This document shows positions 42,213-54,133 of a DNA stretch of 64,000 bases, piece after piece. Made by a program: the position numbers and the translations under genes. Numbering within the stretch: the stretch's first letter is position 1; each line of letters starts with the position of its first letter. The stretch is taken from NCBI GenBank assembly GCA_039105265.1, contig JAPFFF010000039.1, forward strand, positions 248,001 to 312,000, read 5' to 3'. Source of the stretch: Tritrichomonas musculus (lineage: Eukaryota > Parabasalia > Tritrichomonadida > Tritrichomonadidae). Under the pieces are notes generated by a model. That model had not been told where the DNA came from and ran no database searches. It worked only from the letters and a program-made list of their open reading frames with translations.

Positions 42213-42947
42213 AGAAGGGGCGAAGCTCTTCGACCGTTAACCTTTTTCATTTTATGATAGTTATATTGCAATATTAATTATTTATTTATAATGAATACAT
42301 TTTATAAAATATATTTGAACAAATGTTATAAGCATTAATGTGTAAAAAATTCAAGATAATGCTATTTTAAATCAAAAAAATTGAATGAAAAACTTCTTTT
42401 TGCTCAGAAAGTAAAAAACATAATTTTCTATGTGAACTTCAATACGATGTTATAAAACGCAATAAAAATAAATAAAAATACATTTATTAATGTAAGATAT
42501 AAAATTGTATGCCAATTTATATGGCCAATCTTTTGATATCAAAATTATTTCATAATATTTGGCTTTTTTAGAACAAATAATATTAAATATTTAATCAATA
42601 ATCGAGATTATTTAAAATACAAAAAGAATTATCTTTAAATTTTAAGCATATATCCAAAAAACAACGAACAAAAATTAAAAGAAAAAAATTCAATGAATTC
42701 AAAAAGTTTGGAAATTTTATAAAATAATCATAAAATTTTAAAAAAATTAAACCGTTTTTAATATGGTCAATATTTACTTACACGATTAACAATTCAATGA
42801 TTTTTATAAAAATAAAAATACCTATATCTTTTTTTTCACCTTATAAAAATGGATACAATTTGGAAAAATAATCTTAACAGCAAATAAATATAATGATATA
42901 AAATTATAAAATGAATCATATTGAAAATCAGGAGCTTCGCCCCTTCT
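42213..42947. mobile_element. 735-bp hAT-like non-autonomous element with 8-bp target duplication
   Basis: Perfect 16-bp inverted ends AGAAGGGGCGAAGCTC. TTTTTTCT is duplicated at 42205-42212 and 42948-42955. An 8-bp duplication with short ends fits the hAT superfamily. No ORF. The T-rich target makes the duplication slightly less secure than a mixed sequence would. Confidence 0.75.
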
Positions 42948-42955
42948 TTTTTTCT

Positions 42956-44998
42956 CACAAATTTCAATTTATAAATGATTATATATTCAAAATTTTTCAA
43001 AAAAAAAAAAAAAAAAAAACCTAACATTACCGTTTACAATTTTTCATCGATACCTGCAAAATATTTTTATCTCAACAAAATATTATATTTACTTAATTTA
43101 AAATATATATTATGATTATTCACATTATATTAATGTTTATAGGATAATTTTAATCAGATATTTTGAAACTAAAATCTTAATATTTGCAATATTATATGTC
43201 AGAAATAGAATTGCAATGTCTTCTGGTTAAACATTAGTAAATCCATTGTATAACTATAAGCTAGATGCATTTTCGTTTAAATTTTCGTTAAACTGAAAAT
43301 TTATTATCATCAGTTTTAAAAACCTTTGAAATAATTAAAACTTGTTAAAAATATTTGCTTGATTAATTTATATATTTAACACTTAATCCAATTCCAAAAG
43401 TTAAAATCAAAAATAAACGAAAGAATTAAATTTTATATTCCAAATGTAAATAAATTAATCATTAATTTGTAATATATAATGTAAATATGTATATATTTAA
43501 TACTATATATTTATTAAATCTTTTAAATGATTTTTAATAAAAATTTTAGCAAGATATAATGAAATATTCGAAAACTAGTATATTTTCAGTGGTTTATTTC
43601 ACTTTTTTTATATTGAATAGATTTTACCGATGCTTAGAAATTTATTTGTAATTATTTACTTAAAATCTTATTAACCATGGTGAACATAACATAATCTTTA
43701 AACATGGTTGTATTAAACTCAATTTTTGTGTAATGATAAATGAACACATCTAGTGTTCTGATTTATTATTCCTAAATAAATGGAATAAATATGAATTCAA
43801 TAAATAAAAGAATTTTAATTATTTTATTTATTGAAATGATTTTAGTTCTTTAAATATTATCATAAATTTTGATCTTTTCTAAAATAATAAAATAAATTTG
43901 GTTTAATTTAATGTAATATCTTTTTTTAATATTTAATAAAAAAGTAAATAAATATAAATTCATTAATAGGTCAAGATAATAGAGAATCAATTTAATTTTA
44001 TGTTGAAAATTGGTTATGTTATAATAGATAACTAAAAATTTTTTTATTTATTTTTAAAATAATATTCAGAAATTCAATTGAATATTTGAGCATTTCGGGT
44101 TAGAAAAACGAGTTATTTTGAATTGCTCTTCAGAATATTTGAGCTACCAGGTTAGAAAAACGAGTTGTTTTGTATATAGTGATTATTTAGATTTGAAATA
44201 TTTTTATATTAATAAATATATCATAATAAGTAAATATATATAGTTATTTATAATATTTAGATTTATATTAATATAATATATTGTTAATTAATGCATATAT
44301 CTAATATTTAGTTATTTTCATTTTTAAATTCCTAATTTATTAAAAATAAATAAACAAGTATTCTTTATAACAGTGCTAATATCTTATATAAATATGATAA
44401 TATAGGAAATATAAGGAAACAAAATACTTTTTAAATAATCATATAAATATCTCTTTAACAATGCATTTATTGGCAATATGGTTAATTTAACTTTTGATTA
44501 ATATTATATATAGAAAACAAATGCATAAATAAATATTCATTTTATCACAAAAACCAAAATGTTAGGGGTTTTAAAAACAATGATTTTTTTAAAATTCTAG
44601 CTAATCTTCTTAAAATATAGATTTTTAAAAAAATTAACAAGGGAAAAACAATTGGAGTGCTTTATTTTATTCAGAAATGAGAAAGAAAAAGAAAAAGAAA
44701 AGAAAAAATGCAGAAACTCGATTGATTTTTTTTTTTTAAACTTTTTTGAACAAAATTGAATGGAAATTTTAGAGCATTCAATTTTTAAAACTTTTTTGGA
44801 TTTTTTTCTGAGCTCAAACTTTTCAAAAAAAAAGATAATAAAATCATTTGAAAAGCATTTTAAATAATAACTTTATATTTTTTATTAAAAATCATAATGA
44901 TATAAGTGATAAATTTAGCAAGTTATATTAAAAAAATAGTCAATGATCTGCTTTTGAACTTATCTTAATACAAAGGATATCAAAAAAAACACGAGATA
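42956..44998. other. Two-kilobase AT-rich gene-free stretch
   Basis: No gene. An A18 run lies near 43000. A direct repeat of about 61 bp occurs at 44089-44170 (both copies contain GGTTAGAAAAACGAGTT). Confidence 0.55.
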
Positions 44999-45128
44999 TA
45001 AACTATAGTTAATAAGTCGGGAGCATTCAAAAAGTGAAAAAATTATAAAAAAAAATTCTTTCAAAAAGTGAAAAAATTGTAAAAAAATTATTCTTTCAAA
45101 AAGTGAAGAAATTTTCATAAAACGATAA

Positions 45129-46172
45129 ATGAAAAACCAACCAACCAAGGATCAATTAATTGCTAATTTGTTAATAAAAAAAGTTCCATGGAGCACAATT
45201 ACAGAGGTTTTACAAGCCGGCAACTCCAGAATTTCCCGTGTTTCTAAGCAACTAAAGCAAAATGTTACTAAAATCGAATCAGCGCCGATGGGAAGACCTC
45301 CAAAAGTCAATCCTCAAGTAGTCCAAACAGTTGAAATGGAAACTTTAAGAGATCCAACAATCGGTGGAGTTGCATTATCTCAAATCATTTTACAATCTTT
45401 AGGAATCAGTTTGTCAAAAACAACAATAAATACTATTCGTGGTGAATTAAAGTTTAATTACACAAGTCCTCGCCGTCGTCCATTTTTGACAGATATTCAT
45501 ATTTCCAATCGTTTAAGTTTTTGTCATGAACAGTTACTTGGAAAAATTAACTGGGAAGATTGTGTTGTTTTGTCCGACGAATCTCGCTTTTGCATCAGAG
45601 ATGATTCAAGAAGAATCTGGATAAAACGTGGAGTATATAACGAGAACACTTTTATTAATGAAAAAAAATACAATACTGGCATTATGGTCTGGGGAGCCAT
45701 AGGGAAAAACTGGCGTTCACCATTAATCCTTGTTAAAGGAAAATTAAATTCTGATGGCTACATAGATTTTCTTCAAAAAAATGATATTTTCACATCTTAA
45801 AATAATTTTTATGGTGAGAAAAATTATTTTTTTGAGCAAGATGGTGCTCCTTGCCATCGCTCAAAAAAAACGATCAATTGGCTCACAAATCAAAACGTAA
45901 ATTTAATTGAAAATTGGCCTGCCAATAGTCCAGATCTGTCTTGTATAGAACAGGTCTGGGCTATCCTAGAAGCCAAAATACAAAAATATAAAATCAGTTC
46001 TCTAAAAGATTTATACGAATGTTTACAAAAGGAATGGTTTTCAATACCAACAGAAAAATTAAATAATTTAATCAGTCAAACACCCAACAGGTTTCAGTTA
46101 TGCATCAATGAAAATGGTAAACCAATTGGTCACAAACTTTATACTTTAAAAAAAACGACAAAAATAATTTAA
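45129..46172 (+). CDS. Tc1/mariner transposase with one in-frame stop
   Basis: From ATG 45129 the frame runs 347 codons to TAA 46170-46172, with a single internal TAA at 45798-45800. N-terminal helix-turn-helix (residues ~10-45), AT-hook-like GRPP near 57, second HTH/arm to ~130. Catalytic residues: Asp in VLSDESRF (~149), Asp in FFEQDGAPCH just beyond the internal stop, and Glu in CIEQVW. By my count 35 residues separate the last two (DD35E), one more than classic Tc1. The enzyme cuts at TA and moves the element. The lone stop makes this copy probably inactive unless it is read through. The TTA-to-TAA type change looks recent because everything around it is intact. Confidence 0.93.
46147..46153 (+). 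promoter_or_regulatory. Candidate -1 slippery A-run joining transposase and bromodomain frames
   Basis: The transposase codons read TTA AAA AAA ACG, giving the heptamer A AAA AAA. A shift of -1 here enters the bromodomain frame directly and avoids the transposase stop about 17 bases later. Confidence 0.5.
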
Positions 46173-46567
46173 ATAATTCTTTTATTCAAAATTCAAATTA
46201 TGATAATAATTTTACACCAATTTTAAAAATTCCGTTAAATAGGAAATTAGATAACGAACTTTGTAAAACTATTACTCAAAAATTGCTAGAAAACGAACAA
46301 CTTCCATATATCTTGAAGATCGATAATGAAAAATATTTGATGGAAAGTTACAAGGTAGTTATTAAACATCATATGTCGGTTCAATTATTACAAAAAAAAT
46401 TGATTGAAAGTATGTACGAAACCATATCTGATTTTAAAAATGATTTAAATTTGATGTGGCACAATTTAGAGATATTCTACGGAAATGACTCTGAAATCTT
46501 TAAAATCGCGAATATTATTAAGAATGACATAGAAGTTGAATGGGAATCTTCTGTAGAAGAAACTTAA
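46148..46567 (+). CDS. Bromodomain-like C-terminal frame of the Tc1/mariner element (-1 relative to the transposase)
   Basis: The frame overlaps the last 8 transposase codons and has no ATG in its early part (a TTG at 46283 would cut into the domain). The C-terminal 80 residues match the bromodomain pattern: SYKVVIKHHMSVQLLQKKL (the YxxIKxPMxLxxIxxKL segment), then DFKNDLNLMWHNLEIFYGND and SEIFKIA. The acetyl-lysine-contacting Asn of the YN pair appears to be replaced by Tyr (FYG), as in known atypical bromodomains. Bromodomains bind acetylated histones. Here the domain could steer integration to open chromatin. The lead-in NNSFIQNSNYDNNF is a low-complexity linker. It ends before the right terminus of the element, so it travels with it. 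Confidence 0.72.
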   Translation, partial: KKNDKNNLNNSFIQNSNYDNNFTPILKIPLNRKLDNELCKTITQKLLENEQLPYILKIDNEKYLMESYKVVIKHHMSVQLLQKKLIESMYETISDFKNDLNLMWHNLEIFYGNDSEIFKIANIIKNDIEVEWESSVEET

Positions 46568-46759
46568 AATCGAAAAATTTAAATAAAATTTTTTCTCAAA
46601 TTTAAAATTTTACTCAGAATTTTTTTCTATATTCAAAAAGTTCTTTCAAATAAGTCGGGAGTGAACTGAATTAAGAAAAAGTGGAAAACTATAATTTTTT
46701 CAATATATATATTTTTTAAAAAGTTTTTATCGTACTCCCGACTTTTTTACTATAGTTTA

Positions 46760-47793
46760 GAATTTCTTAAGGAGTTTATGGAAAGATGAGATAAATTATT
46801 ATTTACACAATACACTTATTTGGGCTTAAATATAAAAGCTCGCTGGGTTGGGAAATACCGAAAGTATTTGTCTTCTTGCATTAGAATTGACTTCTAATCT
46901 GAAAATCTAAATATTTTCTCATTCCGTGAGAAAAATAATGATCGCATTATGCATCTGAACTACTTTGTTCCATGGTAAGATGTGGTTGTTGTTTGAGTCT
47001 GTTCTGGGAGAGATATAGGTGCTTAGCTGCTTATTTTCCTTTTTTATTAACTGACCGATTAATAAACCGCCAAAATATTCACAAAAAAAATTGAGAACAT
47101 TTTGTCCAAAAAAGTTAAAAAATCGTTTATTCCATCAATCCACTTTTTGATAAGAATTTGTTTTCAAAAAGTGAACATATTTGTGATAAAATCAAAAAAT
47201 TGAATTATAATTTAATTGAAAAAGTGGAAATATAATACATTCAAATAAACTGAAAAAAAACATTAATAAAAAGGATTCCATACTAATAAGGTTTCATATT
47301 TTACCCAAGTTCAAGTGTATTTAAGGTTATGCTTCATTCCATACTGATATTGTTTCATATCCTCCCCAAGCTCATATGTATTTTTGATGATCCTTCAATT
47401 CCTTTACATTTAGGATTCCATACAGATTTTGTTTCATGTGCTACTGATACTACAATTATCTACAAAAACAAAATACAATTGGCTTGTTAATTGATATTTT
47501 GGCTAATTTTATATATGCTGAAGATAATTTTTAAATGTGTATTTTAACAATGATATTCTTTTGCATACTCCATTTTCATGCCAGTATGATTGATCTACAC
47601 CCAATATTTAGATAATACTTTTGATTTGTCTTGATGACATGCATATGCATTTTTTTTTTTTTTTTTTGCTCATGACTATCATTATTTGTAATGAATTCAA
47701 AACATTTCCTTCAAAAGGAATGTATCAATGCTTTTTTTATTGGATAGTAAACTATAAATGTTAATTTTGAATATTATTTTTTTTAGAATAAAA
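46760..47793. other. Gene-free stretch with a diverged tandem repeat
   Basis: At about 47272-47440 a unit of roughly 70 bp (GGATTCCATACTAATA, then GTTTCATAT, then a pyrimidine-rich segment) recurs three times with divergence. No gene. Confidence 0.5.
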
Positions 47794-47803
47794 TAGCTAT
47801 TTT

Positions 47804-49225
47804 TTGTTTCTATTCTGTACTTATTTGTTTTTTGTTCAATCAAAAAGTTTGAATTATTCTTCCTTTATCTCAAGTTTAAGACATAAGTTGAGAATAAGAG
47901 ATTTTTTTGAAAATATTTTATCTGTAGCATTAGAGAAAGTTAAGAGAGAAGCGGATGCCAAATATCGAAGCAAAAATGATTTGATATACAAAGAGGCTGT
48001 CGATGTGCCTTTTGAAAATGTCCTAGATAGTGAAGGAAGGAGGGAAGCCAAATTAAAAATGACTAGGAGAACTCATCTTGTTGGAACGATTACTGATGCT
48101 GGCTTGGTCAGAAATTTTGATTTTCTGTTTGATTATGATGAAAATGTACCTGAGAATTCCGATATTTATTACATTATAGAAATTGATGGAACAACTTATT
48201 ACGTAAATTATTATCCAAATGAGAGCAATGATTGGCGCTTTTTTATCGAAAGTGAAACAGGAGAATTAGATACCAAATTAACACTAGCGGAAAAAATAAT
48301 TAAACAAGATGAAATAGTTTTGAAAACAGATAATCGAATCGATTTAGAGAAAACTTTTGAGAATGCTTTGGTTGAATTCATCAAAAATGATAGATACAAG
48401 AATATTTCTGATAATCCAAAAACATATATTGGTTATTTCTATTTTGTTAATGGAGAATTTGAACTCAGATTTAAATTTATTCCAAGGAATTATGATGACA
48501 AATATATGATTTTACAATATGATTCTGTTGATGGTGAATTTTGTATTGTATTGCTATTGAACATTTATTCAAACTCTGGAACATTCATCATTTTTTCAAA
48601 AGTTGGAGAATTTAAATATAGAATCGTGAAAGATTTAACCATTGAAACTGTTTAGGATGAAAAATATAGAAATAATGTTTCAAAAGTTTATTGTACCTTT
48701 GATGGTTTTGTAAATATTAGTTCGTCTGTTGATGATTATATGGAAGACATAAATGGTTATTCTGATATTAAATATTTCAAAGTTGTTAGATCAAATGAAA
48801 AGTATCCTGTTGAAGATGTTCTTGGATTATTTATGGACTTCTTTGTTTCATTCAAGAATCATAAAGATGAAGAAAATGAATGGAAAATATTTTATTCTGG
48901 CTTTGTTGATTGTGATATTCAATGGATTGATGATTTAACAGGAATCGAATATGATTGACACAAAAATATTTTAACGATTAGTCTCGAGTTCGATTCTGAT
49001 GCATATGAATTGTTAATAATATTTAAGGAGAAGAGTGGTGAAAAACATTTTGTGAGAATTCTCCACGGATCAAGGATTGCTTTACTCGATGAAATATATG
49101 GATCAAAGAAAGTAAAAGTTGTGCAATATAATGCTCCTGATTATATTTATGACAATGTAAGAATGAATTTAGATCAATATCCAGAAGAACAGATTTACGT
49201 TAAACAATTGAAATGGAAGGAGTAA
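47804..49225 (+). pseudogene. Broken gene of unknown family
   Basis: One reading frame covers about 470 codons but is split by two in-frame stops into three consecutive pieces: 47804-48655, then to 48958, then to 49225. The first piece opens at TTG with no ATG for 85 codons (the first Met is in KMTRRTHLVG), so the 5' end is also uncertain. The sequence is rich in Asp/Glu/Tyr/Phe beta-type segments, for example YYIIEIDGTTYYVNYYP, DWRFFIESETGELD and EWKIFYSGFVDCDIQW. These recur as a loose internal repeat, suggesting tandem copies of one small beta domain. I do not recognise the family. Codon composition is less AT-rich than the flanks. The limited damage points to recent inactivation. Confidence 0.65.
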
Positions 49226-49462
49226 AATACCTATATCTCGATATTTTTTAGGGTGTAGAATTCAAAAACCACTCCATACCTTGGAAATGACATTGGCAGA
49301 ATAGTGAAAATAGAGAGTGTGTACTTACGATAGGTTTTCAGAGGGTATTTGGCGGTGTAGCGAGGCCCAAGCGAAGGTGTACTTCACTGAACGACCTCTA
49401 GATATATATTTTCTCAAAAATTAATAATTTATGAATATATTGAAATAAAATGCAATATTATG
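49226..49462. other. Short gene-free stretch
   Basis: Contains a GC-richer patch near 49320-49400 with no open frame or clear repeat. Confidence 0.4.
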
Positions 49463-50979
49463 ATATAGGTGGACTCGAACTTGATCTCCTAAAAAGTCGT
49501 AAATAGGACTTAAAGTCTAAAAAGTTTATCTCAAAAAATCATTAATTTGATTTAAAGTCTAAAAAGTTTATCTCAAAAAATCTTTAATTTAATTTTAAGT
49601 CTAAAAAGTTTATCTCAAAAAGTCATTAAATTGAATTAAAGTCTAAAATATTTCATCTAATTCGTCATTAAAATATTCTATTCCCTCAAAAGTTTATCTC
49701 AAAAAGTCTCTCAATTTATAACTAACTAGAAAAACATTTATACCAAAAAATCAAATTATTATGGCTATGTCTCGAACTTTTTTGATCAAAAAATCTTTGA
49801 AATTATACCAAATACTCTTTTTTAAAAAATCAAAAAGTCTTTTTTTTTGAAATATATATTTTTTCTTGCAGGAAAGAGATCCTTTTTCTAGGATAAAGTA
49901 GGATATATCTCCCAAAATATCTTTTTTAGAAAATTAATTTCCATTTTACATAAAAAGGCCAGTCATGAATTAATATGAATTATAGATTCTCAATTTTCTT
50001 TAAAATTGTAATAGTTTCTATATTTATTTTTAAACTTTTATTATTAAAAATCATATAATTTGTAAATAAAAATAGCTTCTCTTACTTTTTTTATTTTCAA
50101 AAGATTGATCTAAAAATTTCTAGTTTTATATAAAGTGAATTCGATACATTATTATAAAATAAACTTTTCATTGCTCTAAAAAAGGGTGAGCTATCAATGT
50201 GAAATGAATATTCATTTTACATTTTTTAATTATAATCTTTTATATATAAATATTCAATTTGATAAATAAATATAATATCTAAAATAGTTATTTTAAATTA
50301 AATAATCTATTATTTTAAACAAAAATATTTTTTATATCAAGATATTAATTGATTAATAATTAAGAAATCAAGCTTTTGGGCACTTTTACGGTAGGCCAAT
50401 GAAGCTTTTTGTCTATAGAAGATCATAAAGAAATAAAGAAATTCATACCATCTATAGAATATATGCTTTAACATAAGATTATTATATGGAATTTACGTAT
50501 TAAAAATAAAATATAATTCTTCTACAAAAATATAATAATTATATTATTCAACATTACTATGAATCAATTCCATTTCTAAATAATAAATATGATATATATG
50601 TATTTTAGATTGAATGAACAATAATAATAAAAGAAAGCAATTCAATTGCATATTTGAAAGTTTTTTTAATAGGGAAATTACAAATGTCCCTACTTTAACG
50701 GTCATTTTTAACGGCTATTAAATTTGTGAGGTGAAGTAGGGACATTTGTCGCTGCTCCATTTGTCCCTACTTTAACGGTCATTTATAACGGTCAAACATA
50801 TAGAAAATCTCTTTTTATTTTTATAAATGAGGTTACAAATATCCTTACTCATTGCATAAGAAAATGCGAATTATATATTTAAAATATTTAAGTAAAAATA
50901 GTATTAAAATGAATAAATCTTTATTTTTAGTGCTTTTTACAATAAAAAATTATATTTTTGCTAAAAAATCGTAATTTTC

Positions 50980-52360
50980 AGAGGTGCGGACAGGGTGAAG
51001 TGATTTAGATTCGCACCAAAATTTGCATATATTAATTATTTTTTATGAGCATTATAATGATATAATTGTTTTTTATTTTCGTCCACGGGGCCGACTTGTG
51101 GCGATATATGATTTTTTTTCTGAGGTAGAAAAATATAAACCACTGAAAAAAATATAAAAATATGTAAACTATAGAAATTATATAATTAAGAGAAAAATCT
51201 ATTATTTAGAAGAAAAAAAGTAATAAAAACATGATAAAAATCATTTTTATACTATTTAAAAAAATGTGTCTCGTTTGTTATTATTTAATTATTAATGTAT
51301 GATATAGTTTCCACTTAAATTGGCCCAAAAAAAAATTGAGAAAATGAAAATGGGCCAAATTTAATAAAAAAAAGTATTTTAAAAATATATTATTAATATA
51401 TAATTGTTATATATTTTATATATATCATATAATTATTATAATATAATAAAATAATAAATTACATATTAAGATATGAATTCAAATGTAACGACTCTCAATT
51501 TTTATTTACTATATTCTCAATTTTATTCTCGAAGATTTTTTTATTCAAAATTTATGAATAAAAAATTAATGAAAAAAAACTTTCTACATTTGATTTAAAT
51601 TTTAATTAAACTTCAAAATATATAAAGAAAATTATTTATTCCCTTTCTCTCAAATTACCATTTTATGAAAAGCGCTTTGAAATTATAATTGTTCAATATT
51701 TAGAATATACAGTTATATAAAGTTTATTAATTGTTTATATTTATTTTAAATATTTTTATAGTATATACAATATTATTAAAAGTTATATAATCTATGATAT
51801 ACATATAAATATAAAAAGATATTTGCTTAATATTTCAATAAAAATTTTTTATTGAAAAAAAAATCGTTATTAATGTTTATTATTTTAAAATTGATTTTTG
51901 CAGCTCAGCCCCCTGAATCAAATTAAAATAAATTTAGCATATCTTTATTATATTAAATGTAAAATATTTAAATGTAATTATAATCTAAATAAATTCTTTA
52001 TTTATTTAGATATTTCAAAAAAATATATAAAAATTCATTAAAATGAACTTTTTAACAAAATATGAAATATTTATAAAATAACAAAATGCATAATTAATCA
52101 TTAATTTCCAATATATATAATAATTAATCATTATAAATTCAATCCATCCATCAGGTGGCTGGATTGGGTTATTTTCATAGGATACTTGTTTGTGTTATTA
52201 TAACTTATATAATAGATATTTTAAAACATTTAAATAATAAATATATAAAATAAGTGCACTATAATATAATATCAAAATTTAATTTAGTAAATATTAATAC
52301 ATAAAAAGATATACATATTTTTATAAACGTTAAAAATTTAAAGTAGGTGTCCGCACCTCT
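50980..52360. mobile_element. Third-level nested element A, hAT-like (8-bp duplication)
   Basis: Inverted ends AGAGGTGCGGACA. TAATTTTC is duplicated at 50972-50979 and 52361-52368. 1381 bp with no ORF of note. A GC-richer spot (CCACGGGGCCGACTTGTGG) lies near 51085. Confidence 0.85.
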
Positions 52361-52484
52361 TAATTTTCAAAGGCAAAAATATTTGATAAACCTAAAAAAT
52401 ATGATCAAAAACTTAAAAAGACAAAAGTAGAATTAGTTCTTTGCATAATATAATAGATTCTTCTAATAAAATTCAAACAGAATA

Positions 52485-54133
52485 CCCCCGAATTCCTACA
52501 AGTGAGAAAATTTTTGTACGTTAGAATTTTTATTTCAAGTTAGCAAAGAATTTTTAAATTCGTTAACTTTACAAAAAAAATTTTTTTCTAAAAAAACCTT
52601 CAAACCAGGCATTTAAATATTTATAAAAAAATCAATTCATTGTTTTTATGAATAAATTTTTATTTTATAAATCAAAATCAGAAGCATTTTTTATATTAAC
52701 AAAACAAAAAAGTGACATGGCTATTGCAATTCTATTGTAATACTCATATTTTTTATTTACAAAGTTTCTTTATTCAACGCCCAAATTCTCAGTATCAAAG
52801 CTATGTTTAATTAAGTAATGGTCCTTATTAAGAAGGATTACTTGTTTTTTTACTCAAATAGTTAACAAATTTCTACTCGCTTTTATCAAATAACATTTTT
52901 TTTTTACAAAATCAGTTTTTTTGATTCGATTTTGACTTTTTATCTTATTTCTCTTTTATTTTATTATCACATTGGCAAATTTTATTAAGATGAGCAGCTC
53001 AAATTTACTTTTTTCTCCACCATCTTAATTTTAATCGAGAAAACTTATTTTTCTACATAGCATATGCCTACACAGCCAGATCTCTTTGCTCTTTTATTTA
53101 AATTTCAATGGAATTTTGATTTTCGAAAATTCGAAATTAAATATACTTATAACCTCAAAGTTTTTTATTCAAATCGTCAATTTTAGCATGTTTTATCTCA
53201 TATTTATATATTGTATAGCTTCGTGTCCAATTTTTCTGTCTCAATTACTACTTTATTTACTTTTTTACCACTTTCACACAATTTTTTTATAAATAAACCA
53301 TTTAAATTATATTATTTTCTTATTTCATGTTCTCATTTAGCGTTAAGTTTTTATTTCATTGTTATTTTTTACTAATCGAGATTGTTTTCAAAAAAAATCG
53401 CTTTTCTATCATTTTTCCATATTACACTTCTTTTTTCAGTTATTTTAACATTATTTTTCGCAAAGATATTTATATTTTCTCAAAAATTTAAATTAATAAT
53501 TTGGTTATTATTTTACCTTTAATAGCCCGTTTCAATTTTATTTATTCATTTAATTCTACCATTGATATCAACGTAGAATCCGCGTGATTCATTTTAATAT
53601 CTCTTTTAGTTCTTTCAAAAACTCTCAAATAATATCATATCAGAGAAGAAAAGTCAAAATTTTTAATTTTTAATTTGATATTCACAAATACCTTTGGAGG
53701 AAGTTTATATTTTCTTTTGCCAATATTAACGAAATTTAAAGCTTAGTCGGATATTTTAAAAATATTATCAGAGAAAACCAAAATTAAAAATTTCAAATGC
53801 TGATAAGTGCATAAATAACAAACATTTTAGACATATAATATTGACCAATATTCAATTTTTACCTATCTCTTTCATTTGACTAGGATATTAAAATTATTTG
53901 TTTTTTACCTCTTTTTTTTTTCTTCATTTTAATATCATCAAAGTATCTTGGTATAATGTTAATAAATATATAATGTATATAATAAAATCTTTTTTCTTTC
54001 TTTAGTTATAAATCATTTTTATTTTTTATACGTTTATTGATTCAATTATCTCTCACAATTTCATTCAATTTTAATTCGTTAAAATTTATTCTAATAACGT
54101 ACAAAAATTTTCTCACTTGTAGAGATTCGGGGG
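52485..54133. mobile_element. Third-level nested element B, TA-flanked
   Basis: Inverted ends start CCCCCGAAT and share CTACAAGTGAGAAAATTTTT within the first 40 bp with few differences. TA flanks at 52483-52484 and 54134-54135. 1649 bp, no supportable ORF, so a non-autonomous Tc1/mariner-type element is likely. Confidence 0.85.

Larger units (their letters stand above)
45001..46757 (+). mobile_element. Tc1/mariner-superfamily element with TA target duplication
   Basis: The ends read AACTATAGT then AAGTCGGGAG from both sides (left 45001, right ending 46757), and TA flanks at 44999-45000 and 46758-46759. The right end has an inverted second copy of the GTCGGGAG motif about 95 bp inside. The left end has two direct copies of TCTTTCAAAAAGTGAA before the transposase start. 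It carries the transposase and a downstream bromodomain-like frame. Related deletion copies lie at 37391-38056 and 58381-58646, so the family has been active here. Confidence 0.95.

Noticed and set aside
45129-49225. Altered genetic code, because TAA, TAG and TGA each occur inside otherwise open frames
   Set aside because: Intact host genes in the window end normally at TAA or TGA; the internal stops are in a transposon and a broken gene, so ordinary decay is simpler.
49467-49490. tRNA fragment at the tips of the 332-bp inverted repeats
   Set aside because: The B-box-like GTTCGAGTCC is present but the flanking bases do not form a T stem.
53086-53292. 68-aa frame inside the nest
   Set aside because: Extreme Phe/Ile/Leu content follows from T-rich DNA, it opens with no supporting family features, and it lies within a non-autonomous element.
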